Assembly: GCA_947173485.1 (NCBI GenBank)
Contig: CAMWFH010000005.1
Coordinates: 62,001 to 126,000, forward strand
DNA length: 64,000 nucleotides
Reading direction: 5' to 3'
Origin: an uncultured Clostridia bacterium
GTDB taxonomy: Bacteria; Bacillota; Clostridia; Oscillospirales; Oscillospiraceae
The position numbers and the translations under genes are program-made. Under the pieces are notes generated by a model. It saw only the letters and a list, made by a program, of their open reading frames with translations, did no database searches and had not been told where the DNA came from. Of the stretch, positions 9,089 to 19,216 are shown in pieces (the stretch's first letter is position 1; each line of letters begins with the position of its first letter).

Positions 9089-12000
9089 ATGCGACGGCTA
9101 ATCAAGCAAGGACTGTCCGCCCTCCTGGCGGTGGTCATGCTGCTGACACTTTGCCCCGCGCCGCCAACCAGGGCGGCAGATGAAACGGCTATAACGATCT
9201 TCCAGAGCAGTGATGGTCATGGGATCTCCACTGCGATGATCGATTCCCGAACATATGGGATCCAACATGCACCTGCTTCCTATGACACGGAAAATGGAAG
9301 GTTTCGTGTATTCTATGAGCTTCGAGATACAAGTGATACGAAAACTCAGCCTGCGCTGAATTTGGCTCTGAAAGATAAGAGCTGGGATTGGTATGACGCT
9401 CCATTTCCCGGTTCGGAAGTTGCAAGTGAAGGGAAATACTATATAGATTTTCCGTTGAAAGATATATCGAGCAGCGGAGATTTTGATATCAGTACTGGCC
9501 TAACGGAGATCGGCATTAAAGTTCCTAACTGGGACAGCAACAGCCATTGTACAGTCGATGTAGCCAGTATCCTTTACTACGCCAGCGAAACGGATGAAAC
9601 GTCTGTAGAACTCGTCTCTGACCAGGGATGGGAACCTACACCTTATGCCAACAATACGGTCAGCAGTACAGGTGAAATTGCTGCGGTAAAGGAACACATC
9701 AACGAGAATGGCTATTTTGCTATTGAGTATCAAGCCGAAAAAGCGGCAAACCTGGCGTTGGTGCTTGAGCCGGACTGGACTACGGTACAGCCGCCGACAG
9801 ATGGAAACGTGGAGATAAGCGCAGGCAGCTATTGCGCAAAGATCCCCCAGTCCAGTTGCGGTGCATATGATTTTACAAAACTTGAAAAAGTGGGGGTCCA
9901 GATCTGGGATAGCGGTGAAGGGATGTCCTCCAGTGTCAAGATCACAAAGATCACCTACAACTATCCTTCGGAAGGCGGCGAGGACCCTGGCCCTAGTCCT
10001 AGCGGCGGCATCCAGCAGGATACCTGGGTCCAAGCTGGAGACTATGCGGAAATACTTGTTCCGGGTGGATATGTTCGTGTTGAGTTCGCAGCAGCAGATG
10101 TTCCAGAGAATATAACACTGGTACTGCAAGGGAATGGAGATGGCTGGTGGGCACCGGTCTCCCCATCGGTGGCGAATGGAACAGTGCGCACAGGTAAAGT
10201 AGAAGGGCAAAGCGGTCTGTGCTATGCAGAGTTTGCATACAGCGACTGTTTAAAAAAGTGGAAAGAGGTAACGGGAGAAGCGGATCTTACGAATATGAGA
10301 AATATTCGTGCCCAAGTGGATAATAGCGACCTTCCTAAAGATATTTCCATCCAATACATCAAAAACGATCCAACACCGCCGCTTGAAGATGGTGTGCTGA
10401 CTACAAACTGCGTTGCTATCGGCACTGCGGTCACTGCCAGCCTGGAGAGCGGTGCGGGCAGCACCTACCAATGGTATCGCGTAGTGGGCAACGCAACTGT
10501 CAAAGGGACGGCGATCTCCGGTGCAACGAGCGCATCCTACACCCCTACAAATGCCGACAAGGGCTTCTGGCTCTACTGTATGATCGATGATAGTATCGCA
10601 GCTGGCCCGGCGGCGGTGGTCGCGTCTAAGACGGCAAAGACTACGGGGATCTTCACCGGCTCGAAGGAGCTGAAAGAGGGAGAGGACAGCCAGCTCTGGG
10701 CGGATCCGTCCTCTAGCTCCTCCTTTAGCGCGGCTATGATCGTACCGGGCGGCTCCTTCCGTATGAAGTGCGATGGTGCCAATACGGGTATAAAGCTGGT
10801 CCTGCGTCCGGGCTGGGAAGAGGTCACCGGTACAGTGGATGGGGGCTATGTAGTCTTTTCTTTCGATGCTGTTGCCACAAAATGGGCACAGAATCTCGGC
10901 AACGTGAAGGAACTCTGCGTCAAGAACACCGGCAGCGCCACGGTCACGATCCAAGCCCTGGAATGGAGCGGGCCTGATATCGGCGTAGAGGAGGCTCCCT
11001 ACCAGCCTACTGACAGCCTGCCCTTCGGGGGAAGTGCTTGGGAGAAGGACTGGATCACCAAGACCGTGACACAGGATGTGGAAAGGCGCCTGCTGACAGC
11101 CACCGTAGCGTATGATGGCGGCGAGTGGAGCGTAGCCCGGATGAAGACCCACTCCGATACCGGCTTTATCGTTGGCTCGAATAACATGGTCTCGCTGAAC
11201 GTCTACATCGAGAAAGCTGCGATGGATGCCGGTAAGGGCGAGATGCTGTTCCAGATCGTCGATTGCAGCTCGGAGTATAAACTGAACACCTCCGGCGAGG
11301 AAAACACCGTTACCGTGGATGGCAGGGCGTACTACCGGACGGCGCTGAATATCCCCGTCACCTTCCCGGCGCAGTTCAACGATCTCATCCTGGCTATCCG
11401 GGGGAAAAACTCCAAATTCAATGGGACGATTCTGGTGGAGAACATTATCCTGCGGGAGAGCGAGGGAGAAAAAACTGTAGAAGTTGCGAAAAACGTACCG
11501 GTCACGGGCGGCACAGCTACAGTAACTGTTTCAAGCAACAAGCCCAGCGCTTTTTATGGCGATGCGGTGAAGGTGACGCTTGCACTGGATGCACAGCCCA
11601 GCGCGGATGTAAAAGTCAGCGCTACCCTCAATAACAAGGTCACAACAGAGGAAGTCACGATCCCCGCCGGTGACTTCAAGCAGGCGGCGGCCCGCTCCTC
11701 TAAATTTGTAGCGACAGCGGAACTGCCTGTTCCCTGCACCGTGGGCCAGGTCGATTCGATCAAGGTCACCACGAGCACAGCCATTGCGGGGATGACCCTG
11801 ACAGAGCTGTCGATCGTCACCAAAAAACCCGTAGTGCCGCCCACTCCCAGCGGCGGTGGCGGCGGTGTACCGGCGCCGGACCTCTCCCAGATCACGGTCA
11901 AGCTGCCCCACACCTGGAGCTTCGACAGCCGCACGGACGGCTGGAAGTATGACAAGGGCTGGAACAACGACTACTCCGGCACGTCCAACACCCAGGCAGA

Positions 12001-15000
12001 GGCCCGCGGCGGCCGCCTGGCGGTGGAGGTGGACTACTCCAAGGACGGCGATAAGGGCTGGAGCCAGATCGCCATCACCCTGTGGCACGACTACGGCATG
12101 ACCATCCAGTACGCCACCCACGCCTCCCTGGACCTCTATTACCAGCCGGAGAAGCTGGACGGCGCCCTGGCGATCAAGCTCTACTCCGGCGGCGCGGGCA
12201 TCGACACCGAGGGGACTTTCCTCTGGGACGAGGCGGAGGACGTGAAGATCGGCCGGGAGACCTACCGCAAGGTCCCCGTCACCTTCCATTACTCCCCCAT
12301 CGCCGCGGCCAAGGTCCAGGACATGGCCCTGTGCATCATAGGGCGCAACACCACCTATAAGGGCACCCTGCTGATCGACGACCTCACCATCGACGAGGCC
12401 TACGCCGGCAGCTATGTGACCTCCACCCGCCAGCCGAAAGCGGGCAACTCCACCCTGTCCCTCACGGGCCGCGCCCTGACCACCACCTCCGGTGAGCAGG
12501 CGGTCCTGCCCAGCCAGGTGGTCCTGGCCGACGGCAAGGCGGACGCCAGCGTCCGGGCCCTCTATGCCTATCTCCAGGCCATGGGGGAGAGCCAGGACGT
12601 CCTCTTCGGCCAGCAGTACAACTTCGGCAAGAAGGCCGGTTCCGCCGACCTCTCCGACAGCGATACCTATGATGTCGTAGGGGACTACGCCGCCGTGTTC
12701 GGCCTGGATACCCTGTCCCTCAGCGGCAGCGAGTTCACCGCCGATGAGTGCAACAAGCTCTACGGCACCAACTTCCCCTCCACGGCGGAGGGCCATGTGG
12801 TGGCGGCGGCCTATCTGACGAACCTGGCGATCAAGCGGGGCGCCATCGTCACCCTGTCCAGCCATATGCCCAACTTCTCCCAGGTCCAGCCCGCCTCCTC
12901 CAAGGGCGCGGCCACCTATGCCCGCTATGACTTCAGCGGCTATACCCCCAACGTCCTCTCCGGCGACACCGCCAACGAGATCCTCCCCGGCGGCAAGTAC
13001 CACGCGGTCTTTACCGCCTACCTGGACATGATCGCCGACTACGCCAAGCGGGTCAAGGGCGCGGTGCTGTTCCGGCCCTTCCATGAGAACACCGGCAGCT
13101 GGTTCTGGTGGGGCAAGGCCTTCTGTGATGCGGAGACCTATAAGAACATCTACCGCTACACGGTGGAGTACCTCCGGGACGAGAAGGGCGTCCACAACCT
13201 CCTGTATGTCTACGGCCCCGGCAGTGAGGCGGAGACCCAGGCGGACTACGCCGAGCGCTATCCCGGCGACAGCTGGGTAGACATGGTGGGCTTCGATATG
13301 TACAACACCGCCCCCGACCCCAACAGCGGCTGGATGGCCTCCTTTGAGAAGGAGTTGGCCCTGGTGTCCCAGTTCGCCCAGGACCACGGCAAGCTGGTGG
13401 CCGTGACGGAGACCGGCGCGGCCAATGCCACTGTGAAGGGCGACAGCCAGACCGCCCTCCTGCGGACCGGCAACAAGGACCTGGATTGGTATAGACGCAT
13501 CCAGGAGATCGTGTCCAAGTCCCCGGCCTCCTATCTGCTGGTGTGGGCCAACTTCGGCCAGTCCAACGGGTTCTACACCCCCTATGTCATCCGCACCAGC
13601 GGCAGCCGCCTCTACGGCCACGAGATGATGGACCACTTCATCGACTACTACAACGACAGCCGCAGCATCTTCGCCAGCGACCAGAAGGAGGTCCTGACCA
13701 AGATCGCCGGCGTGACGGCCAAGGCGGCCTCTGTCCAGGCGGAGGGCTACATCACCGCCCCGGTCTCCGGCCGGCGGATCCTGGAGGCCACCGTCTTCAC
13801 GGCACGGGTCACCAACGCCAAGGGTGCGGCGGTCCAGTTCGTCCTTCACAGCGGGGACAAGACCGTCACCCTGACGGCCAAGTCCGCCGGCGGCGCGGCC
13901 TACACCGCCCAGCTGAGCAAGGCGGACCTGGAGAGCCTGGGCGAATGCGCCGACGGCAGCGCGGAGCTGCTGGTAGGCGGCAAGAGCCAGCAGACCATCC
14001 GCCTGCTGTTCAACATCGCCGAGCCGGCCCTGGAGCGAAAGACAGCGGACAGCTTCGACACCTACTACGGCGTGGACGCCCTGCTGAACAAGACCTGGAC
14101 GGTGAACAGCGGCACAGGCTGCTCCCTCACCGCTTCGCTGGACCAGACAGTGAAGGACGCGGGCACGGCCCTGCGCCTAAGCTACTCCTTGGTCAAGGAT
14201 GGCTATGCCGGCGTCTCCCGGAGCCGGGAGACCGACTGGTCCGGCTGCAATGCCCTCCGGCTCTGGACCGTCCCCGACGGGAAGGGCCAGAAGGTGGTGG
14301 TCCAGATCACCGCCAACGGCCAGATCTACGAGGCCTATCTGGACCGGTACGATGCCTATCGGACCGCTTCGGAGCCCCTTCTGGTGACCATCCCCTTCGC
14401 CGAGTTTGTCCAGCGGGACGCCGAGGGCCAGCCCAAGGGCGGCCTGGTACGGGACTGCAAGAAGATCTCCGGCGTGGGGCTGTGGGTGAACGCAGTAGGC
14501 AGCGCCCCGGTCTCCGGTACCCTCTGGTATGACAGCATCGCCGCCATCGAGAACGGCCCCAGCCAGGTCACCATCGTCCCGGCAGGGGGACGGTTCAAGG
14601 ATGTGCCGGCTACGGCCTGGTACTTTGCCGCCGTGGAGTACGCGGCGGAGCATCAGCTGATGTCCGGCGTGGGCAGCGGCCTCTTCGCTCCTGACAACAC
14701 CATGACTCGGGCCATGATGGTCCAGGTCCTCTACAACATGGCCGGCCGTCCGGCTGTGTCCGCCGGCGCCTCCTTCCAGGATGTGGCCAAGGACGCCTGG
14801 TACGCCGATGCCGTGGCCTGGGCCTCCTCGAAGGGCATCGTCACCGGCTACTCCGCCGCCACCTTTGGTCCCGAGGACCAAGTGACCCGGGAGCAGATGG
14901 CCGTGATGCTCTGGAAGTACGCCAAGTCCAAGGGCGTCCTGGTGTCCGCGGAGGCGGATCTCAGCGGCTTTGCCGATGCAGGCAGCATCAGCGCCTGGGC

Positions 15001-15133
15001 ACTGGAGGCGGTCCGGTGGGCCAACGGCGAGGGCCTGCTGAACGGCGTGGGCAATAAGTCCCTGGCCCCCGGCGGCAGCGCCACAAGGGCCCAGCTGGCC
15101 ACCATCCTCATGCGTTACCAGCAGAAGGGCTGA
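9089..15133 (+). CDS. SLH-anchored multimodular GH26 glycoside hydrolase (probable beta-mannanase)
   Basis: Secreted enzyme of 2014 residues. I place the start at 9089, with AAGGGAG at 9073-9079 correctly spaced; an in-frame ATG at 9065 has no such site. Order: signal peptide (1-31); several carbohydrate-binding-like beta modules and an Ig-like segment in an AT-richer N-terminal third; a CBM23-like module (about 943-1104, WSFDSRTDGW); the GH26 catalytic domain with putative acid/base E1333 in RPFHENTGSWFWWGKAFC and nucleophile E1441 in VTETG; a CBM11/CIA30-like module (about 1650-1830); three SLH domains (about 1834-2011). SLH domains bind secondary cell-wall polymer, so the enzyme should sit on the surface. 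Beta-1,4-mannan is the usual GH26 substrate; this specific one is inferred. The next gene is a smaller paralogue. Confidence 0.88.
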   Translation: MRRLIKQGLSALLAVVMLLTLCPAPPTRAADETAITIFQSSDGHGISTAMIDSRTYGIQHAPASYDTENGRFRVFYELRDTSDTKTQPALNLALKDKSWDWYDAPFPGSEVASEGKYYIDFPLKDISSSGDFDISTGLTEIGIKVPNWDSNSHCTVDVASILYYASETDETSVELVSDQGWEPTPYANNTVSSTGEIAAVKEHINENGYFAIEYQAEKAANLALVLEPDWTTVQPPTDGNVEISAGSYCAKIPQSSCGAYDFTKLEKVGVQIWDSGEGMSSSVKITKITYNYPSEGGEDPGPSPSGGIQQDTWVQAGDYAEILVPGGYVRVEFAAADVPENITLVLQGNGDGWWAPVSPSVANGTVRTGKVEGQSGLCYAEFAYSDCLKKWKEVTGEADLTNMRNIRAQVDNSDLPKDISIQYIKNDPTPPLEDGVLTTNCVAIGTAVTASLESGAGSTYQWYRVVGNATVKGTAISGATSASYTPTNADKGFWLYCMIDDSIAAGPAAVVASKTAKTTGIFTGSKELKEGEDSQLWADPSSSSSFSAAMIVPGGSFRMKCDGANTGIKLVLRPGWEEVTGTVDGGYVVFSFDAVATKWAQNLGNVKELCVKNTGSATVTIQALEWSGPDIGVEEAPYQPTDSLPFGGSAWEKDWITKTVTQDVERRLLTATVAYDGGEWSVARMKTHSDTGFIVGSNNMVSLNVYIEKAAMDAGKGEMLFQIVDCSSEYKLNTSGEENTVTVDGRAYYRTALNIPVTFPAQFNDLILAIRGKNSKFNGTILVENIILRESEGEKTVEVAKNVPVTGGTATVTVSSNKPSAFYGDAVKVTLALDAQPSADVKVSATLNNKVTTEEVTIPAGDFKQAAARSSKFVATAELPVPCTVGQVDSIKVTTSTAIAGMTLTELSIVTKKPVVPPTPSGGGGGVPAPDLSQITVKLPHTWSFDSRTDGWKYDKGWNNDYSGTSNTQAEARGGRLAVEVDYSKDGDKGWSQIAITLWHDYGMTIQYATHASLDLYYQPEKLDGALAIKLYSGGAGIDTEGTFLWDEAEDVKIGRETYRKVPVTFHYSPIAAAKVQDMALCIIGRNTTYKGTLLIDDLTIDEAYAGSYVTSTRQPKAGNSTLSLTGRALTTTSGEQAVLPSQVVLADGKADASVRALYAYLQAMGESQDVLFGQQYNFGKKAGSADLSDSDTYDVVGDYAAVFGLDTLSLSGSEFTADECNKLYGTNFPSTAEGHVVAAAYLTNLAIKRGAIVTLSSHMPNFSQVQPASSKGAATYARYDFSGYTPNVLSGDTANEILPGGKYHAVFTAYLDMIADYAKRVKGAVLFRPFHENTGSWFWWGKAFCDAETYKNIYRYTVEYLRDEKGVHNLLYVYGPGSEAETQADYAERYPGDSWVDMVGFDMYNTAPDPNSGWMASFEKELALVSQFAQDHGKLVAVTETGAANATVKGDSQTALLRTGNKDLDWYRRIQEIVSKSPASYLLVWANFGQSNGFYTPYVIRTSGSRLYGHEMMDHFIDYYNDSRSIFASDQKEVLTKIAGVTAKAASVQAEGYITAPVSGRRILEATVFTARVTNAKGAAVQFVLHSGDKTVTLTAKSAGGAAYTAQLSKADLESLGECADGSAELLVGGKSQQTIRLLFNIAEPALERKTADSFDTYYGVDALLNKTWTVNSGTGCSLTASLDQTVKDAGTALRLSYSLVKDGYAGVSRSRETDWSGCNALRLWTVPDGKGQKVVVQITANGQIYEAYLDRYDAYRTASEPLLVTIPFAEFVQRDAEGQPKGGLVRDCKKISGVGLWVNAVGSAPVSGTLWYDSIAAIENGPSQVTIVPAGGRFKDVPATAWYFAAVEYAAEHQLMSGVGSGLFAPDNTMTRAMMVQVLYNMAGRPAVSAGASFQDVAKDAWYADAVAWASSKGIVTGYSAATFGPEDQVTREQMAVMLWKYAKSKGVLVSAEADLSGFADAGSISAWALEAVRWANGEGLLNGVGNKSLAPGGSATRAQLATILMRYQQKG

Positions 15134-15140
15134 CAGCTCA

Positions 15141-15173
15141 GGGGGGAAGGGGCAGTCCCTTCCCCCCATTTTA
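15141..15173 (+). terminator. Hairpin between the two GH26 genes
   Basis: A perfect 11-bp stem (GGGGGGAAGGG / CCCTTCCCCCC) with a five-base loop is followed by ATTTTAT. It may be a terminator or an attenuator that lowers expression of the second gene. No separate promoter is visible for that gene. Confidence 0.8.
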
Positions 15174-15204
15174 TAAGGACTGAACAGATCAGGAGGATAC
15201 GATC

Positions 15205-18200
15205 ATGAAGCGATGGACCCAAAAGCTGGCCGCGGTGCTGCTGATGGCGGCCCTGGCGGTCGGGATGGTGGCCTTTGCCGCCGCCCCCCAGCCCACCCGG
15301 CTGTCCGGCCTGGAGGAGCGGGGGAGCTGGTACTTTGCCGCCGGCTGGGAGTACAACTACTCCGGCGCCTCCGCCGTCACCCAGGACAACGGCATGGTCA
15401 AGATCACAGTGGATTTCAGCAATGACGCGGACAAGGGCTACAGCAAGATGTCCTTTTCCTGCTGGAGCGACGAGCCGGTCACCTTCAAGAACGTCACCCA
15501 GGTGGCCTTCGACCTCTACTTTGACGCAGCCGGCATGACCCAGGGCCGTCTGCGCATGGCGGTCAACAGCGAGGCCCTGAACGTGGACGACTACGACCTG
15601 GACCTGGACCAGGCGGAGACCGTGGCGGGCACCCTGAAGAAGCTGCCGGTGGTCATGCCCTGCGAGAACGCCTACGGCGCGGCCCAGAGCATCACCTTCA
15701 GTGTTATCGGCCTCAACACCGACTACGCCGGGGACCTGTGGCTGGATGGGATCCGGTTCATCCCCGCCGGGGAGAATGACGTCTATGTGGACGCCAAGGT
15801 GGCCCCCGCCACCAGGACCGCCCTCAGCGGCTCCACCGCCGCCCTGCTGGTCAACAAGGACCGGGCCGACTACGCCGGGACCGTCCAGCTGGCAGATCCC
15901 AAAGCCGATGCGGCCACGGTGGCCCTGTACCAGTATCTAAAGGCCGTGGGCCAGTCCGGGGCCGCTCTCTATGGCCATATGGAGGACACGGTCCTTAAAG
16001 CCGGCTCCTCCGCCCTCTCTCCCTCCGACACCCTGGACCTGACCGGCTCCCTGGCCGCCATCAACGGCCTGGACTGCGGCGGGCTCTTCAGCGGTTTCGC
16101 CTCCAAGTACAACAGCCGCCACAGCGACTACATCCCCGACACCACCGAGGGCAACATCCGGGCGGCGGCGCTGCTGTCCAACGAGGCGATCGACGGCGGG
16201 GCCATCATGACCCTGTCCTGCCATATGCCCAACTTCGCCTTTGCTGCCGTCAAGGACCCCAACGCCCCCAAGACCTACGACCGCTACGACTACTCCATCG
16301 CCGACTCCTATAACCTCAGCGGCGACTGCATGAATCAGATCCTCCCCGGTGGGGCCTTCCACCCCCAGTTCACTGCCTTCCTGGACCTGATCGCCGAGTA
16401 TGCCCAGCAGGTGAAGGGCCCCATCCTCTTCCGGCCCTTCCATGAGAACACCGGCAGCTGGTTCTGGTGGGGCAAGGCCTTCTGTGACCAGGAGACCTAT
16501 AAGAGCGTGTTCCGCTATACGGTGGAGTACCTCCGGGACGAGAAGGGCATCCACAATATGCTCTACCTCTACGGCCCCGGCTCCGAGGCCGCTACCCTGG
16601 CCGAGTACGCCGAGCGCTATCCGGGTGATGCCTTCGTGGATATGGTGGGCTTCGACACCTACGATGACTCCGCCTCCGCGGGCCCCAATTACACCTTCCA
16701 GCGCAACTTTGAGGCGGTGGTCGAGCTGACGGACCAGTTCGCCAAGGAGCACGGCAAGCTCTTCGCCGTCACCGAGACCGGCATCACCAACAGCGCCATG
16801 AAAAAGACCGGCAACCAGCGGCCGGAGTGGTTCACCGAGATCCTGGATATCATCACCAAGCCGGCGTACGACTGCGCCTACTTCATGGTTTGGAGCAACT
16901 ACGATGCCAAGAGCAACTACTATTCCCCCTATGTGGTCTACCAGACCAAGGAGGGCGTCCGCCACGGCCACGAGCTGATGGACCCCTTCCTTCGGTTCTA
17001 CAACGATGAGCGCTCCATCTTTGCCGCGGACCAGAAGGAGGTCCTCGCCCGCCTGCCGGAGGCCCCTGTCCGCCTGGGCTGGGACGCTACCGGTTACTTC
17101 CTGGCCCCTAACGGCGGTTCCCGCATCCTAGAGCCGGTGACCGTCACGGCGCGGGTGAGCGCGGGGGTCCAGAACGTCTCCGTCACCGCTGCCGGCAACG
17201 GGAAAGAAGTCCCCCTGGAGACCAAGCAGACCGGTCTGGACGTGACCGCCGTCCTGACACAGGAGGCGTTGGACCGGCTGGGGGAGGCCGCTGACGGCCG
17301 GATCCGCCTCCAGGCCGGGGGCGATACCCTGGCGGAGATCACAGCCATCTTCAACATCGCTCCCAAGCCCGTGGACCCCCATCTGGTGGATGACTTCGAG
17401 GGCTACTACGGCGCTGACGCCATGCTCTCCACCGCCTGGGCCACCAACAAGGCCTCCGGCTGCACCATCGACCTGACGCTGGACCAGGCCCAAGCCCAGG
17501 AGGGCTACAGCATGAAGTTCAGCTACATGGAGGTCTCCGGCGGCTATGCCGGCGCCACGATCAACAAGGAGGTGGACTGGTCCGACCGGGACGCCCTCCA
17601 GTTCTGGACCATCCCCGATGGGAAGCGGCAAAAGACCGTGGTCCAGCTCCAGGCCAACGACACCTGCTACGAGGTCTACCTGGAGCGGTACGATGCTTAC
17701 AACGCCCGGGCCGGCCAGCCCACACTGGTGACCATCCCCTTCGCCGAGTTCGTCCAGCGGGACACCCCCGGCAACCCCAAGGGCGGCCTGCCGTCGGACA
17801 GCGCCAAGGTCTCCAGCTTTGGCCTGTGGGTCAACGCGGTGGAGAACGACGCTTTCCAGAACGGCAGCGTCAGCGGCACGATCTGGTATGACGGCATCAC
17901 CGCCGTCACCGCCGGCCTCAGCGCTCCGGCCTTCACCGATGCCGGCAGCGCCGCTCCCAGCGTCCCCACCACCAAGGGGGGCTCTGCCGTAAGCGCCTGG
18001 GCCTTGGAGCGGGTCAATGCCGCTGAGGAGGCCGGCCTGGTCCCCGATGTCCTGGCGGGACGGTCCCTCACCGGGACCATCACCCGCGCCCAGTTCGCCG
18101 CGGTGGCGGTGCGGCTCTATGAGGTCATGGGCGGGGAGGACGCTGCCGCCGCCGGGGAGGGCCCCTTCTCTGATACCGACGATCCCGCCGTCCTCACGGC

Positions 18201-18507
18201 CTATCACCTGGGCCTGGTCAAGGGGATGGGCGATGGGCGGTTCGCCCCGGCGGACCCGGTGACCAGGGAGCAGGCGGCCCAGATGCTCGCCGCCGTCTAT
18301 ACCAAGCTGGGCGGGACCATCCCCGCCGCCGCCACGACCTTTGCCGATGACGGCGCGGTCTCCGGCTGGGCCAGGGACGCGGTGGCCTTCATGTCGGCGC
18401 AGAAGATCGTCAACGGCGTAGGGGGCGGCCGGTTCGACCCCAAGGGCAGCGCCACCTGCGAGCAGGCGGTGATCATCGCCCTGGGGATGCTCCAGAAGCT
18501 GGGGTAA
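15205..18507 (+). CDS. Second SLH-anchored GH26 glycoside hydrolase
   Basis: Secreted paralogue of 1100 residues. Order: signal peptide (1-28, ending AFAAA); a CBM23-like module (about 35-190); the GH26 domain (about 225-610) with E414 in RPFHENTGSWFWWGKAFC and E524 in VTETG; a CBM11/CIA30-like module (about 725-905); three SLH-like domains (about 925-1100), the first degenerate and lacking a clear FxD motif. It matches the C-terminal half of the upstream enzyme module for module, including long identical peptides, so a tandem duplication is likely. It lacks the extra N-terminal binding modules. AGGAGG at 15191-15196 sets the start. It probably acts with the first enzyme on mannan at the cell surface. 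Confidence 0.87.
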   Translation: MKRWTQKLAAVLLMAALAVGMVAFAAAPQPTRLSGLEERGSWYFAAGWEYNYSGASAVTQDNGMVKITVDFSNDADKGYSKMSFSCWSDEPVTFKNVTQVAFDLYFDAAGMTQGRLRMAVNSEALNVDDYDLDLDQAETVAGTLKKLPVVMPCENAYGAAQSITFSVIGLNTDYAGDLWLDGIRFIPAGENDVYVDAKVAPATRTALSGSTAALLVNKDRADYAGTVQLADPKADAATVALYQYLKAVGQSGAALYGHMEDTVLKAGSSALSPSDTLDLTGSLAAINGLDCGGLFSGFASKYNSRHSDYIPDTTEGNIRAAALLSNEAIDGGAIMTLSCHMPNFAFAAVKDPNAPKTYDRYDYSIADSYNLSGDCMNQILPGGAFHPQFTAFLDLIAEYAQQVKGPILFRPFHENTGSWFWWGKAFCDQETYKSVFRYTVEYLRDEKGIHNMLYLYGPGSEAATLAEYAERYPGDAFVDMVGFDTYDDSASAGPNYTFQRNFEAVVELTDQFAKEHGKLFAVTETGITNSAMKKTGNQRPEWFTEILDIITKPAYDCAYFMVWSNYDAKSNYYSPYVVYQTKEGVRHGHELMDPFLRFYNDERSIFAADQKEVLARLPEAPVRLGWDATGYFLAPNGGSRILEPVTVTARVSAGVQNVSVTAAGNGKEVPLETKQTGLDVTAVLTQEALDRLGEAADGRIRLQAGGDTLAEITAIFNIAPKPVDPHLVDDFEGYYGADAMLSTAWATNKASGCTIDLTLDQAQAQEGYSMKFSYMEVSGGYAGATINKEVDWSDRDALQFWTIPDGKRQKTVVQLQANDTCYEVYLERYDAYNARAGQPTLVTIPFAEFVQRDTPGNPKGGLPSDSAKVSSFGLWVNAVENDAFQNGSVSGTIWYDGITAVTAGLSAPAFTDAGSAAPSVPTTKGGSAVSAWALERVNAAEEAGLVPDVLAGRSLTGTITRAQFAAVAVRLYEVMGGEDAAAAGEGPFSDTDDPAVLTAYHLGLVKGMGDGRFAPADPVTREQAAQMLAAVYTKLGGTIPAAATTFADDGAVSGWARDAVAFMSAQKIVNGVGGGRFDPKGSATCEQAVIIALGMLQKLG

Positions 18508-18516
18508 AAGATAGAA

Positions 18517-18558
18517 TAAAAGGCAAGTAGGGGCCGATATGCCCCTACTTACCTTTTT
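18517..18558. terminator. Bidirectional terminator between convergent genes
   Basis: A perfect 10-bp core stem (AAGTAGGGGC / GCCCCTACTT) is extended by AAAAGG and CCTTTTT. A tracts on one side and T tracts on the other suit termination in both directions. Confidence 0.9.
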
Positions 18559-19216
18559 AAGTAAACAATTCTTTCATAAAGCCTTTCAAAGGGGCTAATT
18601 TGATATGCTCCCAGTCAAAGGCACCTGCTCTCGCAGCTTCACCTAATTTAAGAGAGACATACTCATCTGTGACAGACAGATAGGTATGCAGCTCCGTTTT
18701 GAATCTTCTTGGGAAGTCTCGAATGCCTTGGTCCTGCAATCGGTACAGGAATGCATCGATCTCATCAAAGATAGGAGGATCTGGGGGCTCTTTCAAGATC
18801 TTGCAACACAAATTCTCTAATGTACCCTCTGTAGGCGCTGTATCGCAGGTGGGGAACAGTAGGAACCCGACCTTGGGCACACCATCTTCCACGATGCCAG
18901 GCCCCAGAGGGGCAGGAAGATCACTTTTTTGCAGTGCGGATATGATCTGCTGGACTGCGCCTGTGGAGTCCCTCTCGGCATCGCGGATGATCAGCAGCGA
19001 CTGCACCATCTCATATCCAGGCGTGAGTTTGAAGAGTGCCAGCTTTTGGTGAAGGTCTTGGATGCCGCCAAAATCGAATACCTGAACATCGCGGGAAAAA
19101 ACAGGATCTTCAGAGAGCGCGGCGCTGTTGAGATACCAGATCATGAATAGCTTTGCGTCCAATCCCTCGCAAAGGATCACAAAAGGATGCCTGATCTTCT
19201 CTTTTTCTGAAGCCAT
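18557..19216 (-). CDS. DUF3226-like TOPRIM-fold protein, partner of the ATPase
   Basis: Protein of 219 residues resembling the DUF3226/TOPRIM-like family. FVILCEGLDAKLF (12-24) gives the conserved acidic residue E17, and LLIIRDAERD (74-83) gives D79 and E81; these would form a metal site. The start codon overlaps the ATPase stop (TGATG), so the two are translationally coupled. TOPRIM proteins paired with this sort of ATPase occur in OLD, Gabija and PARIS antiphage systems, where the TOPRIM part is the nuclease effector. That role is inferred, not shown. The gene is AT-richer than its neighbours and next to a tRNA array. Full nuclease motif conservation cannot be judged by eye. Confidence 0.7.
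   Translation of the reverse strand: MASEKEKIRHPFVILCEGLDAKLFMIWYLNSAALSEDPVFSRDVQVFDFGGIQDLHQKLALFKLTPGYEMVQSLLIIRDAERDSTGAVQQIISALQKSDLPAPLGPGIVEDGVPKVGFLLFPTCDTAPTEGTLENLCCKILKEPPDPPIFDEIDAFLYRLQDQGIRDFPRRFKTELHTYLSVTDEYVSLKLGEAARAGAFDWEHIKLAPLKGFMKELFT

Noticed and set aside
11531-13849. 772-residue minus-strand open frame
   Set aside because: It is antisense to the CBM/GH26 region and has typical shadow composition with no motifs.
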